Positions 50,218 through 64,000 of a DNA stretch of 64,000 nt are shown here, in pieces (the first letter of the stretch is position 1; every line of letters begins with the position of its first letter). This stretch comes from Opitutaceae bacterium UBA2377 (GTDB taxonomy: Bacteria; Verrucomicrobiota; Verrucomicrobiia; Opitutales; Opitutaceae), in the NCBI GenBank assembly GCA_002344205.1, contig DDSZ01000016.1, positions 35,446 to 99,445 of the forward strand. Reading direction: 5' to 3'. A model generated the notes under the pieces. It was not told where the DNA came from. It did not search any database and saw only the letters and a program-made list of their open reading frames with translations. The position numbers were made by a program, and so were the translations under genes.

Positions 50218-51033
50218 TCACAGTTCCTTCATGTGGAAGGGGATGGTGAGGAGCTCGCTCTTGTTGTCCGGGCGCGGCGGCATCCGGGTGCGGGCCACCG
50301 CCGCAAGGACGGCGCGATCGAACTCCGGGCTGCCCGAGGAGCGGGTAATCCGCGCGCCGGAGAGCGTGCCGTCGGCCGCGATTCGGACCTCGATGGTGGT
50401 CACCAGCGTGTCGGCCAGGCCGGGCGGCTTCTCCAGCGCCGCCCGCAGCCGCTCCCGCAGCATCGCGAAATAAGCGTCCATCACCGGGCCTTCGTCCCGG
50501 GTCAGCGCGCGCCCGCCAGCCCCGGCCTTCACGTTCTGCGAGCCGCCGACCACGCCCTTGACGATCTCATCGGTATTGATTTTCGCCACACGTGGTGGTG
50601 CGGGCGCACGGGGTGCGGGTGTGGTCTGGGTCTTGTTGAGACGATCGAACTCGGCCTTCGTCATCGTCTTCGGCTGCGGTGGCACCGGCTTGGGCTCCAC
50701 GACAGGTTTGGTCTCCGCCGGCTTGGGTGGTGCTTTCACCGCCGGGACTTCCGGCGCGCGCTGGATTACCTCGCGCGGGGGCACGGGCTGCGGCTGTGGC
50801 TGCGGCCGCACCACCGGTGGCGCGACCGGGATGTTGAGCGAGATGCCGGGCGAGCTGAGCGCCGGGGCCTCGGTCGCCGCGAAATTGTCGCCCTCCCCTG
50901 CCACCAATTCAAAAATCTTCGGCATCTCCGGCGCCGCGACCTTCATCAGGTAAATGAAAAAGAGGATCAGCGCCACGACCGCGCCGTGGAGCGTGATGGA
51001 AAGAGCGAAGGCACTGCGGGCGTTCTCGGGCAT
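50218..51033 (-). CDS. TonB/TolA-like energy transducer
   Basis: A 271-aa periplasm-spanning protein with one N-terminal membrane helix (LSITLHGAVVALILFFIYLM), a long Pro-rich linker (PQPQPQPVPP, PAETKPVVEPKPVPPQPK) and a C-terminal TonB/TolA-type domain (IEVRIAADGTLSGARITRSSGSPEFDRAVLAAV). It completes an ExbB-ExbD-TonB (or TolQ-R-A) set with the two genes upstream. The C-terminal domain resembles TonB_C, so it probably powers outer-membrane receptors like the one at 41866. The gap to ExbD is three bases. Confidence 0.83.
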   Translation of the reverse strand: MPENARSAFALSITLHGAVVALILFFIYLMKVAAPEMPKIFELVAGEGDNFAATEAPALSSPGISLNIPVAPPVVRPQPQPQPVPPREVIQRAPEVPAVKAPPKPAETKPVVEPKPVPPQPKTMTKAEFDRLNKTQTTPAPRAPAPPRVAKINTDEIVKGVVGGSQNVKAGAGGRALTRDEGPVMDAYFAMLRERLRAALEKPPGLADTLVTTIEVRIAADGTLSGARITRSSGSPEFDRAVLAAVARTRMPPRPDNKSELLTIPFHMKEL

Positions 51034-51036
51034 CGG

Positions 51037-51465
51037 TCAGTTGGCCGTCTGGGTGTCGAAGGTGAACCGGCTCAGATTGTGCTTTTTGATCTCATCCATG
51101 AGGGTGACCACCTTCTGGTATTGGATGTTCCAGTCGGCGCGGATGCGCAGCACCGGCGGGTTGGGCTTGCGGGCCTCGGCGGCCAGCAGCGCGGGCAGTT
51201 CCGAAAACTCCACGCGCCGCGTGCCCCAGTAATACTGGCCCTGCCGGTCGATGGCGATGACTTGGAAAACGTCTTTGGGGTCCGGCTGCGTCTGCGTGCG
51301 GGTGGACTCCGTCGGCAGCTTCACCTCGATCCGCTGCTCCTGCTGGATCAGCGGCGTGGCGATCATGAAGATGATCAGCAGCGTGAACGCCACGTCGATG
51401 AGGTTGGTGACGTTCAGCTCCGAGATCGCGTGCTGCGCCTGGCGGCGGCGGAAAGTGCGGGCCAT
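51037..51465 (-). CDS. ExbD/TolR family protein
   Basis: A 142-aa inner-membrane protein with one helix and periplasmic tail. N-terminus ISELNVTNLIDVAFTLLIIFMIATPL contains the conserved Asp (LIDV) that forms the proton path; later LRIRADWNIQYQKVVTLMDEIKKHNLSRFTF is the typical C-terminal domain. Operon partner of ExbB and the TonB-like protein; gap to ExbB 13 bases. Confidence 0.9.
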   Translation of the reverse strand: MARTFRRRQAQHAISELNVTNLIDVAFTLLIIFMIATPLIQQEQRIEVKLPTESTRTQTQPDPKDVFQVIAIDRQGQYYWGTRRVEFSELPALLAAEARKPNPPVLRIRADWNIQYQKVVTLMDEIKKHNLSRFTFDTQTAN

Positions 51466-51478
51466 GGGAAATCCTCGC

Positions 51479-52147
51479 TTACTGCGATTCGAGCTCGATG
51501 CGGTCGGCCAGCGAGCTGGCGTAGTTTTCCAGCTCGGTGATCATCCGCTTGGTGTTGGAGAGAATGTAATTGTAGCCGAACACCGAGGGAATGGCGACCA
51601 CGAGGCCGGCGATGGTCGTGAGCAACGCCGCCGCCACCCCCGGCGCCAGCGTCTGGATGCTCGCCGTCTGCTGCACCGAGACGGCGCTGAAGGAAATCAT
51701 CACGCCCCACACCGTGCCGAGCAGCCCGAGAAAAGGCGCGCCGGTGACAATGCTGGCGAGGAAAATCATGCTCGATTCGTAGCGGAGGGCCTGGCGCGAG
51801 AGCGCACGTTGCAGGGCGTTCTCGGCGTGTTCCAGCCGGGCGCGCGTGTCGTTGCTGCCCCGCTCCTTCGCGATGGCCGCGGCGCGCCAGTAGCTCTCGA
51901 CCGCATCGGCAAAGAGGTCCGCATAGGGGATCGCGCGTCGGTTCCGGAAGGATTCCGGCAGGTCGAGCAGCGAGCGCTCGTCGCGCAGCCGCTGCTCGAA
52001 CGCGTAGTTGAGCTGGGCGAGGCGCTTCAGTTCGTAGTGTTTGCCGAACATGATGGTCCAGGCAATGAGACTGAAGACACCAAGGCCGACGGTGATGACC
52101 TGGCCGACGAGGTCGGACTGCAGGAAGATCTGCACGATATTGAGCAT
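51479..52147 (-). CDS. ExbB/TolQ family proton-channel protein
   Basis: A 222-aa inner-membrane protein with three helices. The family blocks are MIFLASIVTGAPFLGLLGTVWGVMISF and APGVAAALLTTIAGLVVAIPSVFGYN. Start at 52147 (MLNIVQIFLQSDL) was chosen because it gives the usual length; the frame is open 46 codons upstream without homology. First gene of the energy-transducing operon, divergent from the PfkB kinase (52294). Confidence 0.9.
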   Translation of the reverse strand: MLNIVQIFLQSDLVGQVITVGLGVFSLIAWTIMFGKHYELKRLAQLNYAFEQRLRDERSLLDLPESFRNRRAIPYADLFADAVESYWRAAAIAKERGSNDTRARLEHAENALQRALSRQALRYESSMIFLASIVTGAPFLGLLGTVWGVMISFSAVSVQQTASIQTLAPGVAAALLTTIAGLVVAIPSVFGYNYILSNTKRMITELENYASSLADRIELESQ

Positions 52148-52293
52148 GGCAAAAGCGGGGAAATTACAGGCAGGGCGGAGACGCGGGGAACTGTTGGCGG
52201 CTTTGCCGGGTTCGTTCAACGGAAAACCCGGCGAAATTCCCGCGCGAATCTGTTTGCGGCGGGTCGGGGCTGATTTTTCGCTCACCCTCCCGC

Positions 52294-53406
52294 ATGGACT
52301 TCAAGACCCGCACCCTGCAACAGCTCCGCGCCCAACGCGCCACCCTCGCCCAAAAGCGCGCCCTCGTCGGCTTCGACGGCTTTGTGGACACCATCGTGAC
52401 CCCGGTGGCCCAGCGTGCCGGCCAGGGCGAGAATTTCACGCCTATCGGCACCATCGCCGAGTTTGGCCAACGCATCAGCGCCGCCGCGGGCAAAAGCACC
52501 AACCTCGAGTTCTACCCGCGGATGGACAAGCTCGGCGGCAACGGCCCCATCATGGCCAACGCCCTGCTCGCCCAGGGCGCCGACATCACCTACATCGGCG
52601 CGCTCGGCAAGGTCTCGATCCACCCGGTTTTCACCGATCTCGCCGCGAAAGCCCGTGTCGTCTCGCTTTGCGACCCCGCGGCAACCACGGCCGTGGAGTT
52701 TACCGACGGCAAGCTCATGCTTGGCATGATGCGGAGCCTCGACGAGATCACCCCGGAGCAGATCATCGCCAGCGTCGGCGCCGACAACTACCGGGCGATG
52801 CTCGGGGCCGCCGACCTCATCGCCTTGGTGAACTGGACGATGATCCCGAACATGACGGCGGTCTTTGTGGATCTCGTGCAGAGCGTGCTGCCGCAGGTGC
52901 CGGTAAAGCCGGGCCGCATCTTCTTCTTTGACCTCGCCGACCCCGAGAAGCGCTCCCGCGCCGACCTGGTCTATGCGCTCGATACGATCGGCCAGTTCGA
53001 GCAGTTCGGCCGCGTGACCCTCGGGCTCAACCTCAAGGAGGCGCAGCAGGTGTTCGACGTGCTCGGCTTCGGCAAGGAGACCGAGACCGAACACGGCCTG
53101 CGCTCGATGGCGGAAAAGATTCGCACCCGGCTCGACCTCACCACCGTCGTCATCCACCCGAAGGAAGCCGCCGCCTGCGCCACACGTGAGGACACCTTCT
53201 GGGTGCCCGGTCCCTACGTGGCGCAGCCGCTCATCACCACGGGTGCGGGCGACCACTTCAACGCCGGCTTCAGCGCCGGCCAGTTGATGGGCCTCGCGCC
53301 CGAGGCCTGCCTCGGCGTCGGCGTCTGCACCAGCGGCCACTACGTGCGCACCGGCCGCAGCCCGACTCTCGCCGACCTCGAAACCTTCCTCGCCAACTGG
53401 AAATAA
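52294..53406 (+). CDS. PfkB-family carbohydrate kinase
   Basis: A 370-aa sugar kinase of the ribokinase fold. The N-terminal GFDGFVDTIV segment and GGNGPIMANALLAQGADITYIGALG fit family signature 1; signature 2 is TTGAGDHFNAGFSAG with catalytic D320. It is longer than common PfkB kinases (~310) by an extended insertion around residues 160-200. The substrate is not predicted. It has no co-directional operon partner other than tmk 17 bases downstream. Confidence 0.82.
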   Translation: MDFKTRTLQQLRAQRATLAQKRALVGFDGFVDTIVTPVAQRAGQGENFTPIGTIAEFGQRISAAAGKSTNLEFYPRMDKLGGNGPIMANALLAQGADITYIGALGKVSIHPVFTDLAAKARVVSLCDPAATTAVEFTDGKLMLGMMRSLDEITPEQIIASVGADNYRAMLGAADLIALVNWTMIPNMTAVFVDLVQSVLPQVPVKPGRIFFFDLADPEKRSRADLVYALDTIGQFEQFGRVTLGLNLKEAQQVFDVLGFGKETETEHGLRSMAEKIRTRLDLTTVVIHPKEAAACATREDTFWVPGPYVAQPLITTGAGDHFNAGFSAGQLMGLAPEACLGVGVCTSGHYVRTGRSPTLADLETFLANWK

Positions 53407-53423
53407 CCCCGCAGACTTTTCGT

Positions 53424-54071
53424 ATGCCCCTCCATCAAAAGCCCACCGGCAAACTCATCTCCTTCGAAGGCTCCGAAGGCAGCGGCAAATCCACCCAGAT
53501 TTCCCTGCTCGCGGCCCATTTGCAGAAGACCGGCAAGGACGTCGTCTCCACCCGCGAGCCCGGCGGCACCGAGATCGGCGAGCAGATCCGCAACATCATC
53601 GTCCACAACTCCAAGGGCGACGAGATGTGTGCCGAGACCGAGCTGCTGCTCTTCGCCGCCGCCCGCGCGCAATTGGTGCGCGAGGTCATCGCGCCCGCGC
53701 TTCTCGCCGGCAAATACGTGCTCAGCGACCGCTTCCTCGATTCCTCCACCGTTTATCAGGGCATCGCCCGCAAGCTGGCCGCCGATCCCGTCGCGCAGAT
53801 CAACCGCTTCGCCGTCGGCAACGTCATGCCCGATGTCACCGTCGTGATCGACGTGCCCACCGAGGTGAGCCTCACCCGGCTCAAGCAGCGCACCACCGAC
53901 CTGCCCGACCGCATGGAGCGCGAGAACATCGATTTCTACAATCACGTCCGCGAGGGCTACCTGCTCCTCGCGAAAAACATGCCCGAGCGCGTCATCCTCG
54001 TGGACGGCACCCGCACGCCCGCCCAAGTCGCCCAGACGATCTGGGAACACGTGCAGGTCCGCCTCGGCTGA
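53424..54071 (+). CDS. tmk: Thymidylate kinase
   Basis: A 215-aa dTMP kinase making dTDP from dTMP with ATP, essential for DNA synthesis. P-loop FEGSEGSGKST (residues 14-24), TREPGGTEIGE, DRFLDSSTVYQG with the DR pair, and DLPDRME lid region. Length matches (about 205-215). Followed by holB after 54 bases, a common tmk-holB pairing. Confidence 0.95.
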   Translation: MPLHQKPTGKLISFEGSEGSGKSTQISLLAAHLQKTGKDVVSTREPGGTEIGEQIRNIIVHNSKGDEMCAETELLLFAAARAQLVREVIAPALLAGKYVLSDRFLDSSTVYQGIARKLAADPVAQINRFAVGNVMPDVTVVIDVPTEVSLTRLKQRTTDLPDRMERENIDFYNHVREGYLLLAKNMPERVILVDGTRTPAQVAQTIWEHVQVRLG

Positions 54072-54125
54072 CCGCCGCCCGGTTCGGTGACCAGAGAGGA
54101 AACCGCCCGGCCCACCACCCCGTCC

Positions 54126-59017
<4,892 letters not shown>

Positions 59018-59116
59018 GCCAGCACGCAAACCGGGCCGGCCGGGCCGTGGCAAGGCTGCGTCCGGCGAATATTTTTATTTGCGCGGCGGCGGGTTTGCGT
59101 GAGCGTGGCAGCCCCG

Positions 59117-61678
59117 ATGAGCACCGAGCCGAAGCTGACCCCGATGATGCAGCAATACTTCGAGGTGAAACGCGGCCTGCCGCGTGATACGCTGCTGCTC
59201 TTCCGCCTCGGTGATTTCTTCGAGATGTTTTTCGACGATGCCGTCACCGCCTCGCGCATCTGCGGCCTCACGCTGACCAAACGGCAGGAGCATCCGATGG
59301 CTGGCATCCCCGCGCATGCAGTGGATACCTACGTCAATAAACTCCTCACGGCCGGCAAGAAAGTCGCCATCTGCGACCAGGCCGAGCCCGCCAAGGCCGG
59401 CAAGCTGGTGAAGCGCGCCCTCACCCGCATCCTTTCGCCGGGCACCACCCTCGCCCCCAGCCAGCTCGACGCGAACCGCAACCACTACCTCGCTGCCATC
59501 GCCCTCGACAAAGCCGGTCTGCATGCCGCGTGGCTGGATCTTTCCACCGGCGAGTTCCGTCTCGCCTCGGATCCCCGGGTGGAAAACCTGCTGCCGGTCC
59601 TCACCGCGCTTGATCCGGCCGAGCTGATCCTGCCCGATGGGGCGCTGGATGCCTGGCAGGCCGCGCCACACGAACAAACCGCGGTGCACGCCCTGCATGC
59701 GTTTTGCGCCGGCCGCCTGTGCTCCGACCTGCCGGCCTACAATTTCGAGACCGCCACGGGTGCCAAGACCGTCATGGACACGCTCGGCGTGCTCAACCTG
59801 CAGGGCTTCGGCCTCGCGCACACCCACCCGGCACTCGGTCCCGCCGGTGCATTGGTTTACTACGCCACGGAAAACCTCTGCGCGAAGCCGGAGAACCTGC
59901 GCACGTTGCGGGAGTATCACAGCGCCGGCACGCTCCTCCTCGACCCCGCGACGCTGCGCAACCTGGAGATATTCCAGTCCGCCCAGGGCGGCCGCCCCGG
60001 GTCGCTCATCCACGCCATCGCCCGCACCGTCACGGCCGCCGGGCACCGGCTGCTGGAGCGCTGGCTGGCGGCGCCCACTCTTGATCTGGCCGAGATCCAC
60101 CGCAGGCAGGCGCTCGTCGGCGAATGCCTCGCGCAACCGGCCCGCCTCGCCGAATTGCGGGAACTACTGGCCAACGTCCGCGATATCCCGCGCATCCTCG
60201 GCCGGCTGCAAAACCGGCTGCGCAATCCCCGCGAGCTCGGCGGCGTGCGCGACACCCTCGCCCGGTTGCCCGCCCTGCGTGCGGGCCTGGCCGCGTTTGG
60301 CGGACGCCTCGCCGCCGATTGCCTCCCGCGCATCGACGAGCTCCCCGGTCTCGCCGGCCTGCTCGCCCGGGGGCTCAGCGATGAACTCCCCGCCGATCTG
60401 GCAGACGGCAATTACATCCGCGCCGGCTATGACACCGAGCTTGACCGCCTGCGCTCGTTGACCACGGACAACAAGACCTGGCTCTCCGAACTGGAGCGCA
60501 CCGAACAGGAACGCACCGGCATCCGCAGCCTGAAGGTCAGGTTCACAAACAATTTCGGCTACTACATCGAGGTCACCAAGGCCAACCTGCACCTGGTGCC
60601 GGCCGACTACATCCGCCGGCAGACGACCGTCGGCGGCGAGCGCTACGTCACCGAGGCGCTCAAGCAAAAGGAGAAGGAAATCTTCCACGCCGAGGAAAAC
60701 GCCCTCACCCGCGAGCAGGAACTGTTCAACGCGCTCGTCTCCGCCGTCATCGCCGATGCGGAGCCCTTGACGCGCTCGGCCGAGACCCTTGCCGAGCTGG
60801 ACGTTCTCGCGGGCTGGGCGGTCCTGACGCGCGAATGGGATTACTGCCGGCCGGAAATCAGCGACGGCAACGTGCTGGAGATTGCCGAAGGCCGGCATCC
60901 CGTCGTCGAGCAGATGCTCAAGTCCGCCGATGCCATCGCCCGCGGCGGCAACCAGGCCTTTGTGCCCAACGACACCCGCCTCGCCAGCGACGACGCGCAG
61001 CTCGCGTTGATCACCGGTCCCAACATGGCGGGCAAGTCCACCTACATCCGCCAGGTCGCTTTGATCGTGCTGCTGGCGCAGGTCGGCTGCTGGGTCCCGG
61101 CGAAGGCCTGCCGCGTCGGCCTGGTGGACCGCATCTTCTCCCGTGTCGGCGCCAGCGACGACCTCGCACGCGGCAACTCGACCTTCATGGTCGAGATGAA
61201 CGAGACCGCCAACATCCTCAACAACGCCACCGACCGCTCGCTTATCATCCTCGACGAGATCGGCCGCGGCACCTCCACCTACGACGGCCTCAGCATCGCG
61301 TGGGCCGTCGTCGAGCACCTGCACCGCGGGGCCGAACGCGGCCCCCGCACGCTCTTTGCCACCCACTACCAGGAACTCACCCAACTGGAGAACCACCTGC
61401 CGCGCCTGCGCAACTTCTCCGTCGCCGTGAAGGAGTGGAACGACGAGATCGTCTTCGTCCGCCGCGTCATCCCCGGCGCCGCCGACCGCAGCTACGGCAT
61501 CCAGGTCGCCCGGCTCGCGGGGCTTCCGCCCAGCGTCATCGACCGCGCCAAGACCATCCTCGCGAAACTCGAAAGCGACGACACCAACGTGTCGCTGCCT
61601 TCACCTGCACCGGCCGCCCGGCCGAAGAAGAAAATCTCGGTCGCTCCCGCCGACGACAGCCAGCTCAGCTTGTTGTAG
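59117..61678 (+). CDS. mutS: DNA mismatch repair protein MutS
   Basis: An 853-aa ATPase that detects base mismatches. The mismatch-contacting F34-x-E36 (GDFFEMFFDD) is present; the core and lever domains follow; Walker A GPNMAGKST starts at residue 634; LIILDEIGRGTSTYDGLS is the Walker B/signature block; helix-turn-helix and SLPSP-linked tail end the protein. Start at 59117 (MSTEPKLTPMM) chosen as it gives the usual length of MutS1. Nothing odd seen; likely functional. Confidence 0.96.
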   Translation: MSTEPKLTPMMQQYFEVKRGLPRDTLLLFRLGDFFEMFFDDAVTASRICGLTLTKRQEHPMAGIPAHAVDTYVNKLLTAGKKVAICDQAEPAKAGKLVKRALTRILSPGTTLAPSQLDANRNHYLAAIALDKAGLHAAWLDLSTGEFRLASDPRVENLLPVLTALDPAELILPDGALDAWQAAPHEQTAVHALHAFCAGRLCSDLPAYNFETATGAKTVMDTLGVLNLQGFGLAHTHPALGPAGALVYYATENLCAKPENLRTLREYHSAGTLLLDPATLRNLEIFQSAQGGRPGSLIHAIARTVTAAGHRLLERWLAAPTLDLAEIHRRQALVGECLAQPARLAELRELLANVRDIPRILGRLQNRLRNPRELGGVRDTLARLPALRAGLAAFGGRLAADCLPRIDELPGLAGLLARGLSDELPADLADGNYIRAGYDTELDRLRSLTTDNKTWLSELERTEQERTGIRSLKVRFTNNFGYYIEVTKANLHLVPADYIRRQTTVGGERYVTEALKQKEKEIFHAEENALTREQELFNALVSAVIADAEPLTRSAETLAELDVLAGWAVLTREWDYCRPEISDGNVLEIAEGRHPVVEQMLKSADAIARGGNQAFVPNDTRLASDDAQLALITGPNMAGKSTYIRQVALIVLLAQVGCWVPAKACRVGLVDRIFSRVGASDDLARGNSTFMVEMNETANILNNATDRSLIILDEIGRGTSTYDGLSIAWAVVEHLHRGAERGPRTLFATHYQELTQLENHLPRLRNFSVAVKEWNDEIVFVRRVIPGAADRSYGIQVARLAGLPPSVIDRAKTILAKLESDDTNVSLPSPAPAARPKKKISVAPADDSQLSLL

Positions 61679-61680
61679 CC

Positions 61681-62100
61681 TCACCCCGCCAGCGGCAGCC
61701 CCAGTTGTTTCGCCGCGTCTATCATCCGGCGGTCGCGCGTAAACAAGGGCCCGACATCCAGTCCGATGAAGCTTGCCAGATGGATGGCATCGAGCGTCCG
61801 CAACGGAACGGCGGGATGGACGCGCGCGATCACCTCCGCCGCTTCTCTCACCACCGTGCCGTCGAGATCGACCAGCTCGACCACCTCGTCGAGCAGGTGC
61901 ACCTCGAAAAGTTGCCACGCCCGCTGGCGATGGTCGGGCGAAAGGACGCCATGGCGCTCTTTCGCAAGCAGCGCCGACCACAGCTCGGTGTAGAGGAGCT
62001 CCGAAGACACGATCCTGTGCCCGGTCACAATCCGTTCACACTCGGCCGAATCAGGCTCGCGGGTGTAGAGCTTAACCAGAACCGATGTGTCCAGATACAT
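61681..62100 (-). CDS. PIN-domain ribonuclease toxin (VapC-like)
   Basis: A 139-aa PIN-domain protein. Acidic residues for Mg binding: D4 (MYLDTSVLVKLY), E in SELLYTELWSAL, D in RTLDAIHLAS and D in LFTRDRRM. As a VapC-type toxin it would cleave RNA when its antitoxin is lost. One base separates it from the Phd-like gene upstream. Confidence 0.88.
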   Translation of the reverse strand: MYLDTSVLVKLYTREPDSAECERIVTGHRIVSSELLYTELWSALLAKERHGVLSPDHRQRAWQLFEVHLLDEVVELVDLDGTVVREAAEVIARVHPAVPLRTLDAIHLASFIGLDVGPLFTRDRRMIDAAKQLGLPLAG

Positions 62101-62101
62101 C

Positions 62102-62425
62102 TCAGGGACCGGTATCCCGCGCTGCGCTGACCAGCTCGGTCGAGTCGGGTGTCATCGGCATGGTGGCGCGGAAGGCCGCCAAGGATTCCCACGGCTTTCC
62201 GCCCAACGTCGGGCGGAAGCGGACGAGCATGGCCTTCGGCTCTCCGTCCGAGGTGATCACGATTTCTTCTCCGGTCTCGGCCCGTTGCAGCAGCGCCGAA
62301 AGCTGATCTTTGGCCTCGCGCACGGAGACCTCGGTGCGACGGCGGGTCGCCGAGGGCTCTTCCACCTTGGCTTCCCCGCGCGGCAACAGGGCGCGCAGCC
62401 CCAAAACTCGCTTGGATTTTTTCAT
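62102..62425 (-). CDS. Phd/YefM-like antitoxin
   Basis: A 107-aa antitoxin. The first 30 residues are basic and atypical (MKKSKRVLGLRALLPRG); from about 38 the Phd fold is clear: EVSVREAKDQLSALLQRAETGEEIVITSDGEPKAMLVRF. The C-terminal tail would wrap the PIN toxin. Chosen start 62425 follows from the usual length. The region just upstream may carry its operator. Confidence 0.8.
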   Translation of the reverse strand: MKKSKRVLGLRALLPRGEAKVEEPSATRRRTEVSVREAKDQLSALLQRAETGEEIVITSDGEPKAMLVRFRPTLGGKPWESLAAFRATMPMTPDSTELVSAARDTGP

Positions 62426-62465
62426 GTGGCCACTATTGGCCACACGTTGCTGATTTGTCAAGTCT

Positions 62466-63509
62466 TCAGGCTCCGTCACCGCGCCTGACCGACCAGAGTT
62501 GTTTCGCTTGGCGGATCGTTTTGTGCAGCACCTCGGGCGTGAGCGCCTGCTTCGGATCGTCGCCGATGCCGTGGGAGGGGTTGACGTGGCTCTCGATGCA
62601 AAGGCCGTCCGCGCCGTAGGCCACGGCGGCCAGCGCGCAGGCCGGCACGTAGGAGGCTTTGCCAACCGAGTGCGAGGGATCCACGACGACGGCGGCCCAG
62701 GTCTTCTCCTTGAGCAGCGGCGTGATGCTTTCATCCGGGTGGTTGCGGTAGCCGTCGAGCCCGGGGCTGGTGCCGCGCGGACAGAGGATGATGTTGGGAT
62801 TGCCGAAGGCGGCGATGTATTCGGCGGCGGAAATGAACTCATTCACCGCGCCCATGTGGATGCTGCGCTTGAGGAGGACAGCGCGGTCGGTGCGGGTGCC
62901 GAGCGCGCGGCCGATGGCGCGAAGGAGAGAGTAGTTGAGCGCATTGCGCGCACCGACCTGCAGCAGCGTCACGCCGGCGTCGAGGGCGAGCTTGATGTGC
63001 TCCTCTTCCATGACCTCGGTGTCCACCGGCAGCCCCGTGCGGCGGGAGCCTTCCATGAGGATGTCGAGCGACTTGGTGTCGCCCTGGAAGGTGTAGGGGT
63101 TGGTGCGGGGTTTCCACACGCCGCCGCGCAACATCTGCGCCCCGGCTTCCTTCACGGCCTGGGCCGTCTCGTAGAAGAAATTCGGGTTCTTCGGATCAAT
63201 CGTGCACTGGCCGGCGATTACGAACAGCTCCTTGCCGAGCGTGACACCGCCGAGCGTCAGCCGGCCGTTCGCGAGGTCGGAGCGCCGGTCCATCAGCTTG
63301 AAGGGCGACTGGATGCGGTCGATGCGGTCGATGTAGTCGAGGCCTTCCAGGCGGTTGATCATTAGCTCGTCGCGCTCGTCGCCGAGGATGGCATAGATCG
63401 TGCGCACGGCGCCAATGATGGGTTGGATCTTGCAGCCGAACTCCGCGACGATGGCGGTGACTTCGGCTTCCTGCTCAGGAGCGAGGCGGCTGGATTTAGG
63501 GAGGATCAT
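62466..63509 (-). CDS. aroF: 3-deoxy-7-phosphoheptulonate synthase (type Ib DAHP synthase)
   Basis: A 347-aa enzyme condensing phosphoenolpyruvate and erythrose-4-phosphate, first step of aromatic amino-acid synthesis. The N-terminal ~70 residues form a ferredoxin-like regulatory domain (KIQPIIGAVRTIYAILGDE), then the barrel: FVIAGQCTID (metal Cys), LRGGVWKPRTNPYTFQG, LLQVGARN, LCPRGTSPG, VVVDPSHSVGK. Length and layout match the Bacillus/Thermotoga type. Start at 63509 (MILPKSSRLAPEQ). A hairpin terminator lies just upstream. Confidence 0.92.
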   Translation of the reverse strand: MILPKSSRLAPEQEAEVTAIVAEFGCKIQPIIGAVRTIYAILGDERDELMINRLEGLDYIDRIDRIQSPFKLMDRRSDLANGRLTLGGVTLGKELFVIAGQCTIDPKNPNFFYETAQAVKEAGAQMLRGGVWKPRTNPYTFQGDTKSLDILMEGSRRTGLPVDTEVMEEEHIKLALDAGVTLLQVGARNALNYSLLRAIGRALGTRTDRAVLLKRSIHMGAVNEFISAAEYIAAFGNPNIILCPRGTSPGLDGYRNHPDESITPLLKEKTWAAVVVDPSHSVGKASYVPACALAAVAYGADGLCIESHVNPSHGIGDDPKQALTPEVLHKTIRQAKQLWSVRRGDGA

Positions 63510-63533
63510 GGACGGAAGGATTAAGGACTGACA

Positions 63534-63563
63534 AAAAAGCCGCCCTGGTGGAGGCGGCTTTTT
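63534..63563. terminator. Bidirectional rho-independent terminator
   Basis: An 11-bp stem AAAAAGCCGCC / GGCGGCTTTTT with an 8-base loop. It has a T-run on both strands. It ends the pseudouridine synthase transcript (minus strand), or may act as an attenuator in the aroF leader 25 bases upstream of its ATG. Confidence 0.8.
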
Positions 63564-63722
63564 GCGAATTGGTTGGGAAATCAGGTTCAGGATTCGCGGC
63601 AGCCGCCATCGGGTTTCCGGGTAAAATAGCCCCGGAAAGCAAAGGCAAAGAAATGGGCGGTCCAGCGATTCACAGGCGCAAGGGGTGCCGCCGGCCGCGG
63701 GCTTTGTCAATCCCCCGCCGTG
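63564..63722. other. Leader region between the pseudouridine synthase and aroF
   Basis: About 160 bases. No small ORF of attenuator type rich in aromatic codons was seen. Nothing recognisable apart from the terminator at its edge. Confidence 0.4.
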
Positions 63723-64000
63723 TCACCAGGCCGCAGCGAACTCCGGCGGCAACGGGGCCTTGGCCGCGAACCGCGTGCGCCGGCCCTCGAATTCGTAGTC
63801 GAACTCTGTCAGCAGCGAATGCAGGAAAAGCCGTTTTTCCCCGGTGGCCTTGGCGAAGGCGCGGTTGCGTGCGAAATCGCCGTAGGTCTGATCCCCCACG
63901 ATGGGCAGGTGTCTTTTGGCGCATTGCACGCGAAGCTGGTGGCTCCGGCCGGTCAGCGGCTCCAGTTGCACCAGCGTGCGGGGCAAATCCCGCGCGACGC
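63723..64000 (-). CDS. RluA-family pseudouridine synthase, partial
   Basis: C-terminal part, at least 91 codons visible, running off the window edge. Conserved tail segments: [29 protein letters not shown], written here as key residues GR-H-QLRVQ and GD-YGD, then RLFLHSL. The N-terminal catalytic Asp block is outside the window. Modifies uridine in rRNA or tRNA; exact target unknown. Confidence 0.85.
   Translation of the reverse strand, partial: VARDLPRTLVQLEPLTGRSHQLRVQCAKRHLPIVGDQTYGDFARNRAFAKATGEKRLFLHSLLTEFDYEFEGRRTRFAAKAPLPPEFAAAW

Noticed and set aside
60164..61396. Long minus-strand frame inside mutS
   Set aside because: Antisense shadow of a conserved gene with intact motifs.

Overview
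The window looks like a chromosome segment from a Verrucomicrobiota bacterium, most probably the Opitutaceae. Three things suggest this: FG-GAP/VCBS proteins paired with sodium/solute symporters, a TonB-dependent receptor of the style common in that family, and very GC-rich housekeeping DNA (assignment by recognition, not by a search). Three zones are visible.

Zone 1 (1-26.1 kb, very GC-rich) is a sugar-acid or amino-sugar catabolic locus. It holds a PhyH-type dioxygenase, an aldo/keto reductase, a GntR-HTH regulator with a LacI-like sensor, a UxuA-like isomerase-fold enzyme, two HpcH/HpaI aldolases, a tandem [secreted FG-GAP protein + SSS symporter] x2 block, an aldose-epimerase-fold protein, an AstE/AspA-type deacylase coupled to a FAD oxidoreductase, an SDR dehydrogenase, and a DapA/NanA-type lyase coupled to an Asp-box/kelch protein. 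Two members of an unrecognised protein family (2946-3746 and 22673-23470) lie in the locus. A TGGTTACCAG-like motif recurs in its promoter regions and is a candidate shared operator.

Zone 2 (26.1-50.1 kb, clearly lower GC) looks like a composite genomic island. Its left end carries a small tyrosine recombinase coupled to an AAA+ ATPase, a tiny basic ORF, a metallophosphoesterase and a nucleotidyltransferase toxin-antitoxin-like pair. This module is bracketed by two hairpins with nearly the same 14-nt loop but different stems, followed by an IS630 remnant. Next come an OPA-type antiporter, a secreted propeller-like protein and PhoD; then a tripartite tricarboxylate transporter (TctCBA) with an HpcH/HpaI aldolase and a YhcH protein; then a secreted glycosidase-like protein, a TonB receptor, a LacI regulator, and an operon for the De Ley-Doudoroff galactonate pathway (2-hydroxyacid dehydrogenase, DgoD, DgoK, DgoA). 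The island ends beside an intact tRNA-Ala(GGC) whose 3' end points into it.

Zone 3 (50.1-64 kb, GC-rich) is core chromosome: ExbB/ExbD/TonB-like operon, PfkB kinase, thymidylate kinase, DNA polymerase III delta', a GH2 beta-galactosidase, an alpha/beta hydrolase, MutS, a Phd/PIN toxin-antitoxin pair, DAHP synthase and a partial RluA-type pseudouridine synthase cut by the window edge.
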